DNA of 64,000 nt from Rubinisphaera italica (GTDB taxonomy: Bacteria > Planctomycetota > Planctomycetia > Planctomycetales > Planctomycetaceae), in NCBI RefSeq assembly GCF_007859715.1, contig NZ_SJPG01000001.1, positions 5,028,001-5,092,000 on the forward strand, given 5' to 3'. The position numbers and the translations under genes were made by a program. Below, one piece after another: positions 1-8,977 of this stretch (the stretch's first letter is position 1; each line of letters begins with the position of its first letter). The notes below the pieces were generated by a model. It ran no database searches. It was not told where the DNA came from and saw nothing but the letters and a program-made list of their open reading frames with translations.

Positions 1-789
1 GAATTTGAAGCTTTCCAGCAGAATCCCGAAGCCGACCATTTCAGTAAGGGAGCCCAGTTAGCCTCGAGTTTGCGAGCAGAACAGGAGAAACAGGCGCTTG
101 AAGTGATTCGGCAGCGGATGAAAATCCGTCGTCAAATGCAGCCTCCTCAACTCACAACCGCTTCAGTCACTTCTTTGTTAATCATTGCCAGTGTCATCAT
201 CACTCTGTTGACGATTCTCAACCAGAATGATTACGGCTCTGTTTCCAGAGCCGACTTTTCGATTTGCGAATATCGTATTATCAGCCCAACGGAAATCGCC
301 TGGTATCCAGGGTTCCAGGAAGTTCGAGCCGGAGAAATCTGGCGACTGTTCACGCCTGTATTTATCCATTTCGATGCATTTCACCTGCTGTTCAATATGT
401 ACTGTCTCTATTTATTTGGAGCGATGCTGGAGCCTCGCTTAGGTTCCTGGCGGTTTCTGTTGATGGTGCTTGTGATTGGGGTTCTTTCCAATGTGGGCGA
501 ATATTATTTTCGCGTCCCTCTACTCGAGTGGAGACCAGATCCTTCGTTTGGAGGAATGTCGGGTGTCAATTACGGACTCTTCGGCTACATCTGGATTAAG
601 GGAACACTGGAACCGGAGGCTGGGATCGCGCTGCCTCAGTTCACCATCTATCTGATGATCGGTTTCTTCTTCCTTTGTATGACGGGACTGATCGGCCCGA
701 TTGCCAACGCCGCTCATGCGTTTGGTCTAATGATTGGCTGTGCAATTGCCGGAGTTGGCACGGTGATCAAACGAGGATTGAAACCGTAA
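1..789 (+). CDS. Rhomboid family intramembrane serine protease (5' end outside window)
   Basis: Membrane-embedded serine protease that cleaves transmembrane substrates within the bilayer. The frame is open from the first base of the window, so the true start lies upstream and the protein is N-terminally incomplete here. After a charged cytoplasmic stretch come about six hydrophobic helices. Family signatures are visible: HLLFN in the helix before the LEPRLGS loop, the serine motif GGMSGVNYG and the catalytic histidine in NAAHAFG. Both members of the Ser-His dyad are present, so it should be active. The substrate cannot be told from context. A fragment of an interspersed palindromic repeat follows the stop. 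The family call is firm. Confidence 0.9.
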   Translation, partial: EFEAFQQNPEADHFSKGAQLASSLRAEQEKQALEVIRQRMKIRRQMQPPQLTTASVTSLLIIASVIITLLTILNQNDYGSVSRADFSICEYRIISPTEIAWYPGFQEVRAGEIWRLFTPVFIHFDAFHLLFNMYCLYLFGAMLEPRLGSWRFLLMVLVIGVLSNVGEYYFRVPLLEWRPDPSFGGMSGVNYGLFGYIWIKGTLEPEAGIALPQFTIYLMIGFFFLCMTGLIGPIANAAHAFGLMIGCAIAGVGTVIKRGLKP

Positions 790-820
790 TGGCCTGAGTT
801 GCCACGTCAATAGCCTTTAC

Positions 821-861
821 CGGAAGTACTATTATTCGGGGGCTTCTCTTCGAGAGCAGCC
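821..861 (+). repeat. Fragment of palindromic repeat family R1
   Basis: This piece carries the central CGGGGGCTTC arm and the CTCTTCGAGAG hairpin of the R1 element found in full at 9895, 22829 and 50085. The outer GGGTGGC arms are missing, so it is a decayed copy. It lies between the rhomboid gene and the DUF3500 gene. Confidence 0.6.
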
Positions 862-952
862 TCATTAGACTTTCGAATCGACTCCTTCATATTGTATACT
901 GTTGATTCGAATTTCGATCTCCGCGGCAACCCCATATCAGAGGAGTATTTCG

Positions 953-2017
953 ATGTCCCAACCAATCGTAACTTCAATAACGGACTGCGACCGACGCCGT
1001 TTTCTTGCGACCGGATTAACCGCTGCGGCCGGGCTGGTTGTGCCGAATACGATCTCGGCTGCTTTGTTTGACGTCAATAAAGCCGCAAAGAAAATGGGAG
1101 TGGTTTCGGAATCAGCCGTAAAGGATTTGTATTCGTCACTCGATGAAACGCAGCGTAAAGCGATTGTGTTTGACTGGGATCATACCGAGAAAGGTCGTGG
1201 GTTATTGCGTTCGCATGTGAGCAACAACTGGCAGATTACTAAGCCGGAAGTTCGCAGCCGATTCTTTACGGACGAACAACAGGATATGGTTCGTACGATA
1301 TTCGAAGGTATCGTTAATCCCGACTGGCATGCCCGTTATTACAAACAGATCGAAGATGACAACGGCGGCTTCGGAGACAATCAGTCCATCGCGATTTTTG
1401 GAAACCCTGACAGTGACAAGTTTGAGTTTGTAATGACAGGCCGTCACTTGACCTTGCGTTGCGATGGAAACTCCTCGGATCATCTTGCCTTTGGCGGACC
1501 CATTTTTTATGGGCACGATCCACTGGGAGAATTTAACGAGGGGCCGAATCATACCGAGAACGTTTTCTGGGATCAGGCTTTAGAAGCGAACAAAGTGTAT
1601 GCCATGCTCGATGGCAAGCAACGTAAGCAAGCCGAAGTCGCCCGCACTCCGGGTGAAGGTGCCATCGCATTTCAGGGAAGCAGTGGTCGCACGACCGGCC
1701 TGCCAGTCAGCGAGATGTCGAGCGATCAAAAAGAGGCACTTCAGAAAACCTTGCAGAAACTGGTGGAAATGTACCGTCAAATCGATCAGGAAGAAGTCGC
1801 TCAGTGTCTCAAAAGCCAGGGGGGACTCGATGCCTGCTCACTTTCGTATTATACCGATAAAGATATCGGCAAGGACCGCGTGTGGGACAACTGGCGACTG
1901 GAAGGCCCGTCGTTCGTATGGCATTATCGTGGCGCTCCACACGTCCACGTCTGGGTTAACATTGCCGATAGCAGCGACGTGAAATCGAATACACCGCTTT
2001 TACAACGTCGTTCCTGA
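953..2017 (+). CDS. DUF3500 family protein with Tat-type signal
   Basis: Exported protein of unknown biochemical function. The N-terminus has a twin-arginine-like signal (DRRRFLATG followed by an Ala/Leu-rich stretch). The body matches DUF3500 as I know the family: a conserved TGRHLTLRCDGN segment, the GGPIFYGHDP block, and near the end SFVWHYRGAPHVHVWVNI with several histidines. I chose the ATG at 953 because an AGAGGAG ribosome-binding site precedes it by a few bases and the Tat signal follows; a TTG 51 bases upstream in the same frame has no such site. It is monocistronic and ends just before an R1 repeat fragment. The histidine-rich C-terminus suggests metal binding, which is an inference. 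Confidence 0.82.
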   Translation: MSQPIVTSITDCDRRRFLATGLTAAAGLVVPNTISAALFDVNKAAKKMGVVSESAVKDLYSSLDETQRKAIVFDWDHTEKGRGLLRSHVSNNWQITKPEVRSRFFTDEQQDMVRTIFEGIVNPDWHARYYKQIEDDNGGFGDNQSIAIFGNPDSDKFEFVMTGRHLTLRCDGNSSDHLAFGGPIFYGHDPLGEFNEGPNHTENVFWDQALEANKVYAMLDGKQRKQAEVARTPGEGAIAFQGSSGRTTGLPVSEMSSDQKEALQKTLQKLVEMYRQIDQEEVAQCLKSQGGLDACSLSYYTDKDIGKDRVWDNWRLEGPSFVWHYRGAPHVHVWVNIADSSDVKSNTPLLQRRS

Positions 2018-2060
2018 ACGGAGCATGCCTGATCTACTTAATTAGTTCTGACTCATCAAA

Positions 2061-2116
2061 GAAGCCCCCGGAAGTTCTACCTTCGGGGGCTTCTCTTCGA
2101 GAGCGCCCCTGCCACC
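2061..2116 (+). repeat. Partial copy of palindromic repeat R1 (3' half)
   Basis: It holds the central stem GAAGCCCCCG / CGGGGGCTTC, the TCTCTTCGAGA hairpin and the right outer arm ending GCCACCC, but lacks the left outer arm. The rest of the spacer up to the cold-shock gene (about 2117-2470) is AT-rich and I see nothing else in it. The stem may also work as a terminator for the DUF3500 gene. Confidence 0.7.
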
Positions 2117-2470
2117 CTGTTTTTTAATGACTTTTATTTTGTTACGAGTATGAGTGATGCTGCTCATAGTCATGTCCTATGAAATGACAATCCCCTAAAT
2201 TTGGAATTTTCTAAAAAATTCGTAGACGGACTTTCACATGACCTGTAGACTTGATCCATCCGAATAAGTCGATGTGACTCGTTTGACTAAGTGTCCAAAC
2301 GCACGCTTCGAGGAAACTCGGATAAAAATTGATAACTCGGATTCACTGCCGTTGATTTGTCCAACAGCAGATATTCAGTTTTCCGTGGTGCGTGTTTGTC
2401 CATTCTGCCACATCCGCAGGCAGCACGTATCAATTGCGATGGGTGCGGTCTGTGGGAGGGAGAGTGGAAG

Positions 2471-2671
2471 TTGGCTGAGGGCAAAATTAAAAAGCTGGTG
2501 ACTGACAAGGGGTTTGGATTCATTCAAGGCGACCGTGGCGATCTGTTTTTTCACTTATCGGCTTTGCAGAATTCCCAGTTTGAAACCCTTGAAGTTGGCC
2601 AGAGTGTGACCTACGAAGAGGAAGAAGGCCCCAAAGGACCGCGGGCAACAGCAGTGGAAATTATTGAGTAA
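2471..2671 (+). CDS. Cold-shock domain protein
   Basis: Small single-stranded nucleic-acid-binding protein of the CspA type, acting as an RNA chaperone. The 66-residue product is almost entirely one cold-shock domain: RNP1-like KGFGFIQG and RNP2-like DLFFHLSAL are both recognisable and the length fits the family. The frame is open further upstream, but that part reads as unrelated low-quality sequence with scattered Cys and Trp. A TTG at 2471 gives the family N-terminus (AEGKIKKL) and is preceded by a GGGAGGGAG ribosome-binding site about ten bases away, so I take TTG as the start. It is monocistronic, with a strong terminator about 90 bases downstream. Confidence 0.85.
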   Translation: MAEGKIKKLVTDKGFGFIQGDRGDLFFHLSALQNSQFETLEVGQSVTYEEEEGPKGPRATAVEIIE

Positions 2672-2762
2672 ATTTATTCACTCGCGAATTCTCCCAGGAA
2701 AAATGGACTCGACCTGCTGAAATCTTTAAGAGCTGATGCTCACATGACTTGCGACAAGTCAA

Positions 2763-2797
2763 AATGGCGTCCCCGAATATCTGGGACGCCATTTTTT
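2763..2797 (+). terminator. Rho-independent terminator after cold-shock gene
   Basis: A stem AAATGGCGTCCC / GGGACGCCATTT with a short loop is followed by a run of Ts. The remainder of the spacer up to 3040 shows nothing I can name. Confidence 0.85.
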
Positions 2798-3040
2798 AGG
2801 GTGTCTTCCACAATTTCGCAGTATTCCGGTAGTCAATGATATTCTGAAAATCAAATCAGCAGTTGATGATGCTTGCAATGATTTTTGAATATCCTGAGAG
2901 AAACCGGTTTCCGATCTCAATTTTGCTTTTGACACAAACCGGCAGACGCTGTACTCTCCGCATCTCTTTGCCAACCTGCCCGGACATGGAAGTCTCATCT
3001 GGCAAAGTGTGACCAGGAACTGGAGTTCAAGGAGGAACTC

Positions 3041-3418
3041 GTGCAAAGCCCCCGCCGTCTGTATGTTCTCGATACACAACCTGAAACCGCAGAGGTTTTA
3101 CAAGCTGTGCTTGCGCCCCAAGGGACTGAAGTGACTTCGGTCAAATCGTGGCAGCAGTTTCAGTATCGCGCTCCCGATCAGGCTGAAAGCATTCTGGTTA
3201 TGAATGCGAAGTTCCGCATCATGCCCGATTCCGTCGAGGATCAACAATCAACCATTCCACGCGTCGTCATCGGTGCAGAGAAGAAAGAAACCGCTGATAT
3301 TTCCGAAGTCGATTCGAAACAAACTCATCCCTCAGAGAGCGAACGGCAAGTCCGTGAACTCTTCGAGTATCCGGAATTATTTCAGGCGATAGAATCGCTT
3401 TGGAAAAAAGCCGCTTGA
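3041..3418 (+). CDS. Small protein resembling a degenerate response-regulator receiver domain
   Basis: A 125-residue protein with no clear family. Its first 30 residues (LYVLDTQPETAEVLQAVLAPQG) follow the beta1-alpha1 pattern of receiver domains, with one Asp where receivers have an acidic pair. The rest diverges: I see no clear phospho-acceptor Asp, the middle is acidic and polar, and the end (ELFEYPELFQAIESLW) looks like a final amphipathic helix. The GTG start has a GGAGG box six bases upstream. It is convergent with treZ, only nine bases apart. A receiver-like adaptor is plausible; phosphotransfer is doubtful. Confidence 0.6.
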   Translation: MQSPRRLYVLDTQPETAEVLQAVLAPQGTEVTSVKSWQQFQYRAPDQAESILVMNAKFRIMPDSVEDQQSTIPRVVIGAEKKETADISEVDSKQTHPSESERQVRELFEYPELFQAIESLWKKAA

Positions 3419-3427
3419 GAATTATTT

Positions 3428-5260
3428 TCAGAGTGTTGGCCAAGGCAAGTTACTTAACACCACGCACTCGAACGGACGAAGGTATCCTGTCGATAAAGGT
3501 TTGTTATTCGTCTTCGATGTGTAGAGTTGATCCTCCGACTGGAAGAGAATCTTTTGCTCATTGAGTTCAATTGTTTGCACGCGATGCGTCAGGTTGAATA
3601 GGCATTCAAGCGTTTGCGATTCACATTCGTATTTCCATTCCAGGATGGTTGTGTTTTCTTCATCAGGTCGCAGGTGGGCGGTTCTTGTTTGTGGGTTTTT
3701 AAGTGCTGGCCAGTTTCTTCTGGCTTGTAAAAGATCATGATACATTCGCCTGAATCCGGCTTGCTCGGATTTCTCTGCCCAGGACCACTGGAGTTTCGCC
3801 GCTTCATAGGTTGATTCCTTTTGGGGATCGAGCACATTGCGCCCGAAACCGAAATCGCGTTTCCGACCTTTTCTGACATTACGGATCAGCTTGAGATCCT
3901 GAAACGAACAGAAGAACGGGAACGGGCTGGTCTCGCCATATTCTTCCCCCATGAAAATCAAGGGAAGGAAGGGACTCAATAATGAGAGGCAGGCTGCCAG
4001 TCGATACTCGGCTGGCGACATCAATTGGGAGAATCGTTCTCCCTGGGCTCGATTTCCGATGTGGTCGTGATTTTGTATGCCGGCGACAAAACGTGCCCCT
4101 GCGAATCCGGCTGCAGAGGCTCCCCAGCGTTGTTGTCGAAATTGACTGTAACGCCCGTTGAGACTGAAATTCTCTTCAAAGATTGTTTTCAGATGCCGCA
4201 CCTCTCCAAAGTCGGAATATTTTCCCGAGCGTTCTTCGGTCATTATTGCCTGCACCGCATGATGGAAATCTTCATTCCATTCCGCGTCCAGTCCGTAACC
4301 CCCTTGTTCGAGAGGGCGGATCATGCGGACATCGTTCAATAAACTTTCAGCAATGATGATCGCTTCACTTGATCGAGCCTTCGCCGCGGCATCTGCGACC
4401 TGCTTGATTTCCGTCAGGAGATGAACCGGGCTGTTATCGTAGATGGAATGGACCGCATCGAGCCGCAGGCCATCGAGATGAAAGTCATGAATCCAATGCC
4501 AGACATTTTCTAGAAAAAACTGCCGCACGGGATCGCTGTGTGGTCCATCATAATTCAGCGCCTCGCCCCAGGCTGTTGAGTAAGTTCCCGTGAAATAGGG
4601 GCCAAATTCTCCAAGATAATTTCCTTCCGGTCCCAGATGGTTGTAAACGACATCCAGAATGACTGAGAGCCCGTTCTGATGAGCAGCGTCGACCAGGCGT
4701 TGTAAGCCAGCCGGTCCCCCGTAACTGTTTTGAGCAGCAAAGGGATGCACGCCGTCGTAACCCCAGTTCCGATCTCCGGGAAACTGAGCCACCGGCAGTA
4801 GTTCAATCGCAGTAATCCCAAGCTCTTTCAACGCTTGGAGACGAGGAATGATAGCCTCGAAGGTGCCTTCGTCTGTAAATGTGCCGACGTGCAATTCATA
4901 AAAGACCAGATCACATTGAGGAATCGGTTGCCAGTTGTCATCGGTCCAGGAGAAGGCAGCCGCATCGTAAACTGCGGAAGGCAAATGCACTCCTTCCGGT
5001 TGCCAGATTGAACAGGGGTCGGGACGCAACGGCCCATTGTCCATGCGGTAAGCGTAGCGAGATCCATTCGCCAATTGAGGCACGGTCAGTTCGAAGTATC
5101 CCCATTCGCTGGCTTGCATTGAATGAGCGGATTGAGAGCCATCATTTTCAAGCAGAACCAGTTCGACCGAAGATTTGAAAGGAGCCCAGACTCGAAAGCG
5201 TGTTTGATTCTCTATGGTTTCTGGACGGCCGCGATATTCAGGAATGTAGCCAATGGACAT
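3428..5260 (-). CDS. treZ: Malto-oligosyltrehalose trehalohydrolase
   Basis: Cytoplasmic GH13 enzyme that releases trehalose from maltooligosyl trehalose, the last step of the TreY-TreZ route from glycogen-like glucans. The 610 residues have the usual order: an N-terminal beta-sandwich (FRVWAPFKSSVELVL), then an alpha-amylase barrel with the entry motif VFYELHVGTFT, the DVVYNHLGPEGNYL block typical of TreZ, the nucleophile Asp in DGLRLDAVHSI, the acid Glu in IIIAESLLND and the third acidic residue in IQNHDHIGNR. A C-terminal beta domain follows. All catalytic residues are present. No treY lies in the window, so the partner must be encoded elsewhere. Glycogen branching enzyme is the main alternative, but the trehalohydrolase motifs make it less likely. 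Confidence 0.92.
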   Translation of the reverse strand: MSIGYIPEYRGRPETIENQTRFRVWAPFKSSVELVLLENDGSQSAHSMQASEWGYFELTVPQLANGSRYAYRMDNGPLRPDPCSIWQPEGVHLPSAVYDAAAFSWTDDNWQPIPQCDLVFYELHVGTFTDEGTFEAIIPRLQALKELGITAIELLPVAQFPGDRNWGYDGVHPFAAQNSYGGPAGLQRLVDAAHQNGLSVILDVVYNHLGPEGNYLGEFGPYFTGTYSTAWGEALNYDGPHSDPVRQFFLENVWHWIHDFHLDGLRLDAVHSIYDNSPVHLLTEIKQVADAAAKARSSEAIIIAESLLNDVRMIRPLEQGGYGLDAEWNEDFHHAVQAIMTEERSGKYSDFGEVRHLKTIFEENFSLNGRYSQFRQQRWGASAAGFAGARFVAGIQNHDHIGNRAQGERFSQLMSPAEYRLAACLSLLSPFLPLIFMGEEYGETSPFPFFCSFQDLKLIRNVRKGRKRDFGFGRNVLDPQKESTYEAAKLQWSWAEKSEQAGFRRMYHDLLQARRNWPALKNPQTRTAHLRPDEENTTILEWKYECESQTLECLFNLTHRVQTIELNEQKILFQSEDQLYTSKTNNKPLSTGYLRPFECVVLSNLPWPTL

Positions 5261-5458
5261 ATCTTGGTGATCTATTTAACGTTATCAAGTGTTTGATGCG
5301 AGTCGCAAAGCACTATTATAAATGATGCAGCAGACGTTGAAAGGGCAACCCCGATGTGAGAATATTTCTGGTCGATCAGTAACAGCAGGGTTCGTCCAGA
5401 CGCACCATAAGAGCCAGGCCAAAATGCTCCCTTATTCAGAAATACAAAGTCGAATACA

Positions 5459-5483
5459 ACACTGCTGGGCAAGCCAGCAGTGT
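5459..5483. repeat. Palindromic repeat, CACTGCTGG type
   Basis: A perfect 10-bp inverted repeat (ACACTGCTGG / CCAGCAGTGT) encloses GCAAG. It sits in the 277-base spacer between the divergent treZ and cysteine desulfurase genes and resembles the CACTGG-type palindromes at 21281. No T run follows, so it is more likely an interspersed repeat than a terminator. Confidence 0.6.
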
Positions 5484-5537
5484 CACACCTCTTGCAACAA
5501 TCCAAACTCGATAGAGCAGTAGAGACTGCCGTTTTCC

Positions 5538-6701
5538 ATGAAGAAACCAATTTATCTCGATCATGCTGCCACCAGTGCCCCTAAGCCAGAACGAGTTGCA
5601 AGGCGTGTACGCGATTATCTGCTGAATGAAGGCATTAGTGCTGGACGTGGTGGTTATGAGCGGGCAATGCAGGTCGGTCGTGAAATCGAAAATGGTCGGG
5701 CCCGGCTGGCCAATTTACTCAATGCCGAATCCGCAAGTCGAATCGTTTTTACCGGTGGTGGAACAGAAGCATTGAATCTCGCTTTGCTTGGATTCCTGGG
5801 GGAGGGAGATCATGTCGTCATTTCCACACTCGAACATAATTCCGTGCTTCGACCTCTCAATATGCTGGAAACGAAACGAGGTGTACGTCTCTCTTATGTG
5901 CATCCTGATGAGCAGGGAATCGTAGCGGCTGAAAAATTAATCGCTGCCTGTCGACCAGAGACGAAATTAATTTGTTGTCTACATGCGTCCAATGTGACGG
6001 GGATCATTCAACCAATTGAAGAGCTTTGTCGGCTGGCTCGAAGGCTTAATGTTTCCACTTTAATTGATGCAGCTCAAACGGTGGGACATCTTCCAATCGA
6101 CTTGCAGAAAATCGATTGCGATTTTCTGGCAGCTCCCTGCCATAAAGGTTTGCAGGCTCCGTTAGGAACCGGATTTCTTTACCTGCGGCCAGGAATGGAA
6201 CAGCACGTTCTGCCTCTACAGTTTGGAGGGACGGGAACGCAGAGTGAACTGGCAACACAGCCGGTTGAATTGCCAGTCCGATATGAATCCGGAAGTCTCG
6301 CAGTACCAGCCCTGCTCGGTTTGTCGGCAGCGTTGAGTGAAATTTCCAATGAATCGATTCGAGAAGATTTCGATAAGCGAAAACGATTAAGCAAAAAGTG
6401 CATGGAGGAGCTTGCAGAGATTGAGTCGGTAATTATCTATCCGCAGTTTTATTCGAAGGATAACCGGATCGATGTCATCAGCTTCAATCTTCGAAACCAG
6501 GATCCCAGAATTGTGGGAACGATTCTGGATCAGCATTTTCAAATTGAAGTCCGCACCGGATTCCATTGTGCTCCGCTCGTCCATGAAGATCTGGGAACGA
6601 CGGAGTTGGGAGGCACGATTCGTGTCAGTCTTGGATCCACAACGACTGAAGAAGAAATCGAAACCTTTCTGGATGCGATTCGCCAGATCGCAGGCGCGTG
6701 A
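5538..6701 (+). CDS. Cysteine desulfurase family aminotransferase (class V)
   Basis: PLP-dependent enzyme that takes sulfur from cysteine onto an active-site Cys for Fe-S cluster or thiocofactor assembly. The product starts MKKPIYLDHAATSAP, the classic NifS/SufS opening. Visible active-site parts: the FTGGGTEALN phosphate loop, His100 over the cofactor ring, Asp177 in LIDAAQT, the Schiff-base Lys203 in CHKGLQAPLGTG, and Cys344 in TGFHCAPLVH. The last motif and the GTIRVSLG ending fit the subgroup often annotated simply as cysteine desulfurase family protein (near TIGR01977). No suf or isc genes are adjacent, so the acceptor is unknown. It is convergent with the following lipoprotein gene. Confidence 0.88.
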   Translation: MKKPIYLDHAATSAPKPERVARRVRDYLLNEGISAGRGGYERAMQVGREIENGRARLANLLNAESASRIVFTGGGTEALNLALLGFLGEGDHVVISTLEHNSVLRPLNMLETKRGVRLSYVHPDEQGIVAAEKLIAACRPETKLICCLHASNVTGIIQPIEELCRLARRLNVSTLIDAAQTVGHLPIDLQKIDCDFLAAPCHKGLQAPLGTGFLYLRPGMEQHVLPLQFGGTGTQSELATQPVELPVRYESGSLAVPALLGLSAALSEISNESIREDFDKRKRLSKKCMEELAEIESVIIYPQFYSKDNRIDVISFNLRNQDPRIVGTILDQHFQIEVRTGFHCAPLVHEDLGTTELGGTIRVSLGSTTTEEEIETFLDAIRQIAGA

Positions 6702-6724
6702 GACTGGACCTTCCGCGCGTTCAA

Positions 6725-6754
6725 AGAGGCTCCTTCAATCCTAAAGGAGCCTCT
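6725..6754. terminator. Hairpin between convergent genes
   Basis: An 11-bp stem AGAGGCTCCTT / AAGGAGCCTCT lies in the 83 bases between the ends of the cysteine desulfurase gene and the opposing lipoprotein gene. It has no strong T run on either strand, so it is a probable bidirectional terminator of moderate quality. Confidence 0.6.
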
Positions 6755-6784
6755 CGAGTTCGACTGGAGTGAACAGCCTGAGTG

Positions 6785-8422
6785 TTATCGTCGCCAGCGA
6801 ATCAGCATCATGGCCAGGAAGGCAATTCCGCAGCAGGTCATTGTGATGTGAGTCGCTGAAAATTTTGAATTTGATTTTGGCTTCAGACTCAATTCCGATT
6901 CATCGATGAGCAGTGGTGATTCATCGATTTGAGGTCCGCCAGTTTCTGTGACATCAGCAAAGGCTGAGGCAAATTCGTCAAATTCTTCGTCCTCAGCGGA
7001 ATCTGCTGTTACCAGGCCTGGAGCCATGAGAATTGGAGCTGAGGAATACTGTTCGAAGGGAGCGGCATCACTTTCAGGAGAAAGGGTGACCATCATCGGT
7101 GCCGACTGAGCCTCAAATGCTGGATCGCTCTGCTCCTCTTCTTTAGTTCCGACAACCATCTGATGTGTTTCTTCTTCCAACACAGGAACTGTTCCCAGTT
7201 GAACCACCTCATTTTGATACGGAGCAGGTGCCGGTTGAGTTTTTACTGGAACAGGTTTCTGTTTCACGGGAGTTTCGGTTGCCTGATCGAGGTTCGTGCT
7301 GCGTCCGGGAGTGATCACGGGCAGTTGAGCCGGTTGATTGGCAACGACCGTTGACTCGGCAAACTGAGCGATCGAATCGACATTTCGCTTTGATTTTTGC
7401 GGTGCATTAATCCATTCCCGGCTCAAATCAATCACGACCGGAGCAGGTTCGTTTGAACTGGCATAATTTGTCACATTCGCCTGGCTTTTCTGATTTGGCG
7501 TTATGACGGGATTCTGTTGAGCGGTATTTTTCTGAATGGGGCTCTGTCGAATTTCCTGACGAGCTTTCATATCTGCGAGAATCTCTTCGGCGGTGACCTG
7601 TTCGGGTGTGAAAACCGATTGTGTTTTTTCAATGACGGTTCGAGCAGTGCTCGTCACTGCCTGTGAACTGATGCGTCCGCCTTCCTGAGTCAGCGTTGTT
7701 GCCTTATTCAGGATCCCTTTGACACGGTTCACAACGGGAGCCGCAGTATTGGCAGCTGTGTTTGCCCAGGGGAAATCTTCTCCTGTCGTGGCAGGCTGCT
7801 CTGCAGTCGACTCGAAGGCCAAATCTACCGATTCATTCATCATCGGTTGGACTGTGGATTCCTGAGCAAGATTGACATCAATATCTGCGATTTCTGAGTC
7901 TTCGCTCAGTTCAGCAGTTTCATTCAGTTCCTGCAAACTACGTCGTAACGCATCAAGGTTCGATGCTCCACCATCGACAGTCGTGATGAGTCCTTCGTAA
8001 TTGCGGATTTCCTCTGTTGAAGCATTGGCAGACTTTTGATTGAGCTTTTCCTGAATCAGGAATGCGGCATCGATTTCAGAACCCGATTGTTTTTCATTCA
8101 CCGAATTGGAAATATTCACCAGTTCCTGCTGACGTTCTTCCTCGCCCAGAAATGAAATTTTAGCCAGCCCGGCGTTGCTGCTTTCCCCAAGATTAACGTC
8201 ATGACTGGCAATATGTGCCAGCTCTTCTTTTTCCAAGGCAGGCTGTTCGAGGGGGAGTTTAGCTTCCGTTTCGATCGCATCGACTTTGGTGGACTGCTTG
8301 GAGCTGAATCCTGGGATGCTGTAACCATTGCCCATGCAACCGAGCATTGACGTCGACAGTGCCAATGCCACGGTAATTTTCACAGGATGTGTCTTCGCAA
8401 CCAATTTTGAAATTCGAGTCAT
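6785..8422 (-). CDS. Large acidic lipoprotein with C-terminal membrane anchor, unknown function
   Basis: I do not recognise the family. The 545-residue protein begins with a basic segment and a hydrophobic helix ending SMLGC, a lipobox with Cys29 as the lipidated residue. The long middle is rich in Glu, Ser, Thr, Ala and Gln, with no clear globular motifs and the look of a disordered or extended linker. The C-terminus is one hydrophobic helix (ITMTCCGIAFLAMMLI) followed by RWRR. A lipid anchor at one end and a membrane helix at the other suggests a protein that could bridge membrane and periplasm. Codon and amino-acid use match neighbouring planctomycete secreted proteins. Real gene; function open. 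Confidence 0.65.
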   Translation of the reverse strand: MTRISKLVAKTHPVKITVALALSTSMLGCMGNGYSIPGFSSKQSTKVDAIETEAKLPLEQPALEKEELAHIASHDVNLGESSNAGLAKISFLGEEERQQELVNISNSVNEKQSGSEIDAAFLIQEKLNQKSANASTEEIRNYEGLITTVDGGASNLDALRRSLQELNETAELSEDSEIADIDVNLAQESTVQPMMNESVDLAFESTAEQPATTGEDFPWANTAANTAAPVVNRVKGILNKATTLTQEGGRISSQAVTSTARTVIEKTQSVFTPEQVTAEEILADMKARQEIRQSPIQKNTAQQNPVITPNQKSQANVTNYASSNEPAPVVIDLSREWINAPQKSKRNVDSIAQFAESTVVANQPAQLPVITPGRSTNLDQATETPVKQKPVPVKTQPAPAPYQNEVVQLGTVPVLEEETHQMVVGTKEEEQSDPAFEAQSAPMMVTLSPESDAAPFEQYSSAPILMAPGLVTADSAEDEEFDEFASAFADVTETGGPQIDESPLLIDESELSLKPKSNSKFSATHITMTCCGIAFLAMMLIRWRR

Positions 8423-8977
8423 TTCGCGATCCTCTTGATCTGCGCTTGTGTCAGCCTGTCCAGGCTTTCAGGTGATACACACTTGCCAGAAAATGGCGCG
8501 CAAAGCAAATGCGAACACAGGGCGATAAACGGTCTAAATTTCCGAAGCAGGGCATTTCTTACGCTCAAAACGAATAAATCCCACTCCTGAAATGGAGTAT
8601 CGACCGTAGCAGTTGAACCGTCTGAAGGATTTAATTCTGATTTGTCATCTCGGCGTATTACCCCCAGATTAACATTCAGGCCCATTGTATTCTTTATGCG
8701 AGAAATAGCATCAAATGGAGCAGAGTGGATGAGTGGGAATGCGCGCTCGACCACGCCCTTCGCTTTGCTCAGGGTCGTGCCACCCACGAAGCAAAGTCTT
8801 TCGTATAGACTCACGAATTTCAAATTGTTCCCAAGCAGGACCTTGGAAACGAGGAAAGTTCCGACAGAAGAATTTTCCACTCATTGCTACGAAGAAATGA
8901 GCCGGGTATTGTATTTCACCAACCGATGCACAAAATATAGTTTTCAACGGGCCCATTGCGATGATAAAGGTAGTCAA
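8423..8977. other. Spacer between divergent genes with an R3 repeat fragment
   Basis: These 555 bases separate the divergent lipoprotein and metallopeptidase genes. Open frames run through both strands, but none has a recognisable protein or ribosome-binding site. The only element seen is an R3 repeat fragment at 8749-8787. Promoters for both genes should lie here. Confidence 0.5.
8749..8787 (+). repeat. Fragment of palindromic repeat R3
   Basis: It contains ACCACGCCCTTCG, a GCTCAGGG stretch and CGTGCCACCC, matching one arm of the R3 elements at 19741 and 28268. The opposite arm is absent. Confidence 0.6.

Noticed and set aside
3041..5260. A glycogen/trehalose operon including treY
   Set aside because: Only treZ is present; the adjacent genes are unrelated and convergent or divergent.
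8642..8977. A 112-codon N-terminal extension of the zinc metallopeptidase
   Set aside because: The extension crosses a repeat fragment and has no family similarity; the internal ATG at 8978 gives the normal start.
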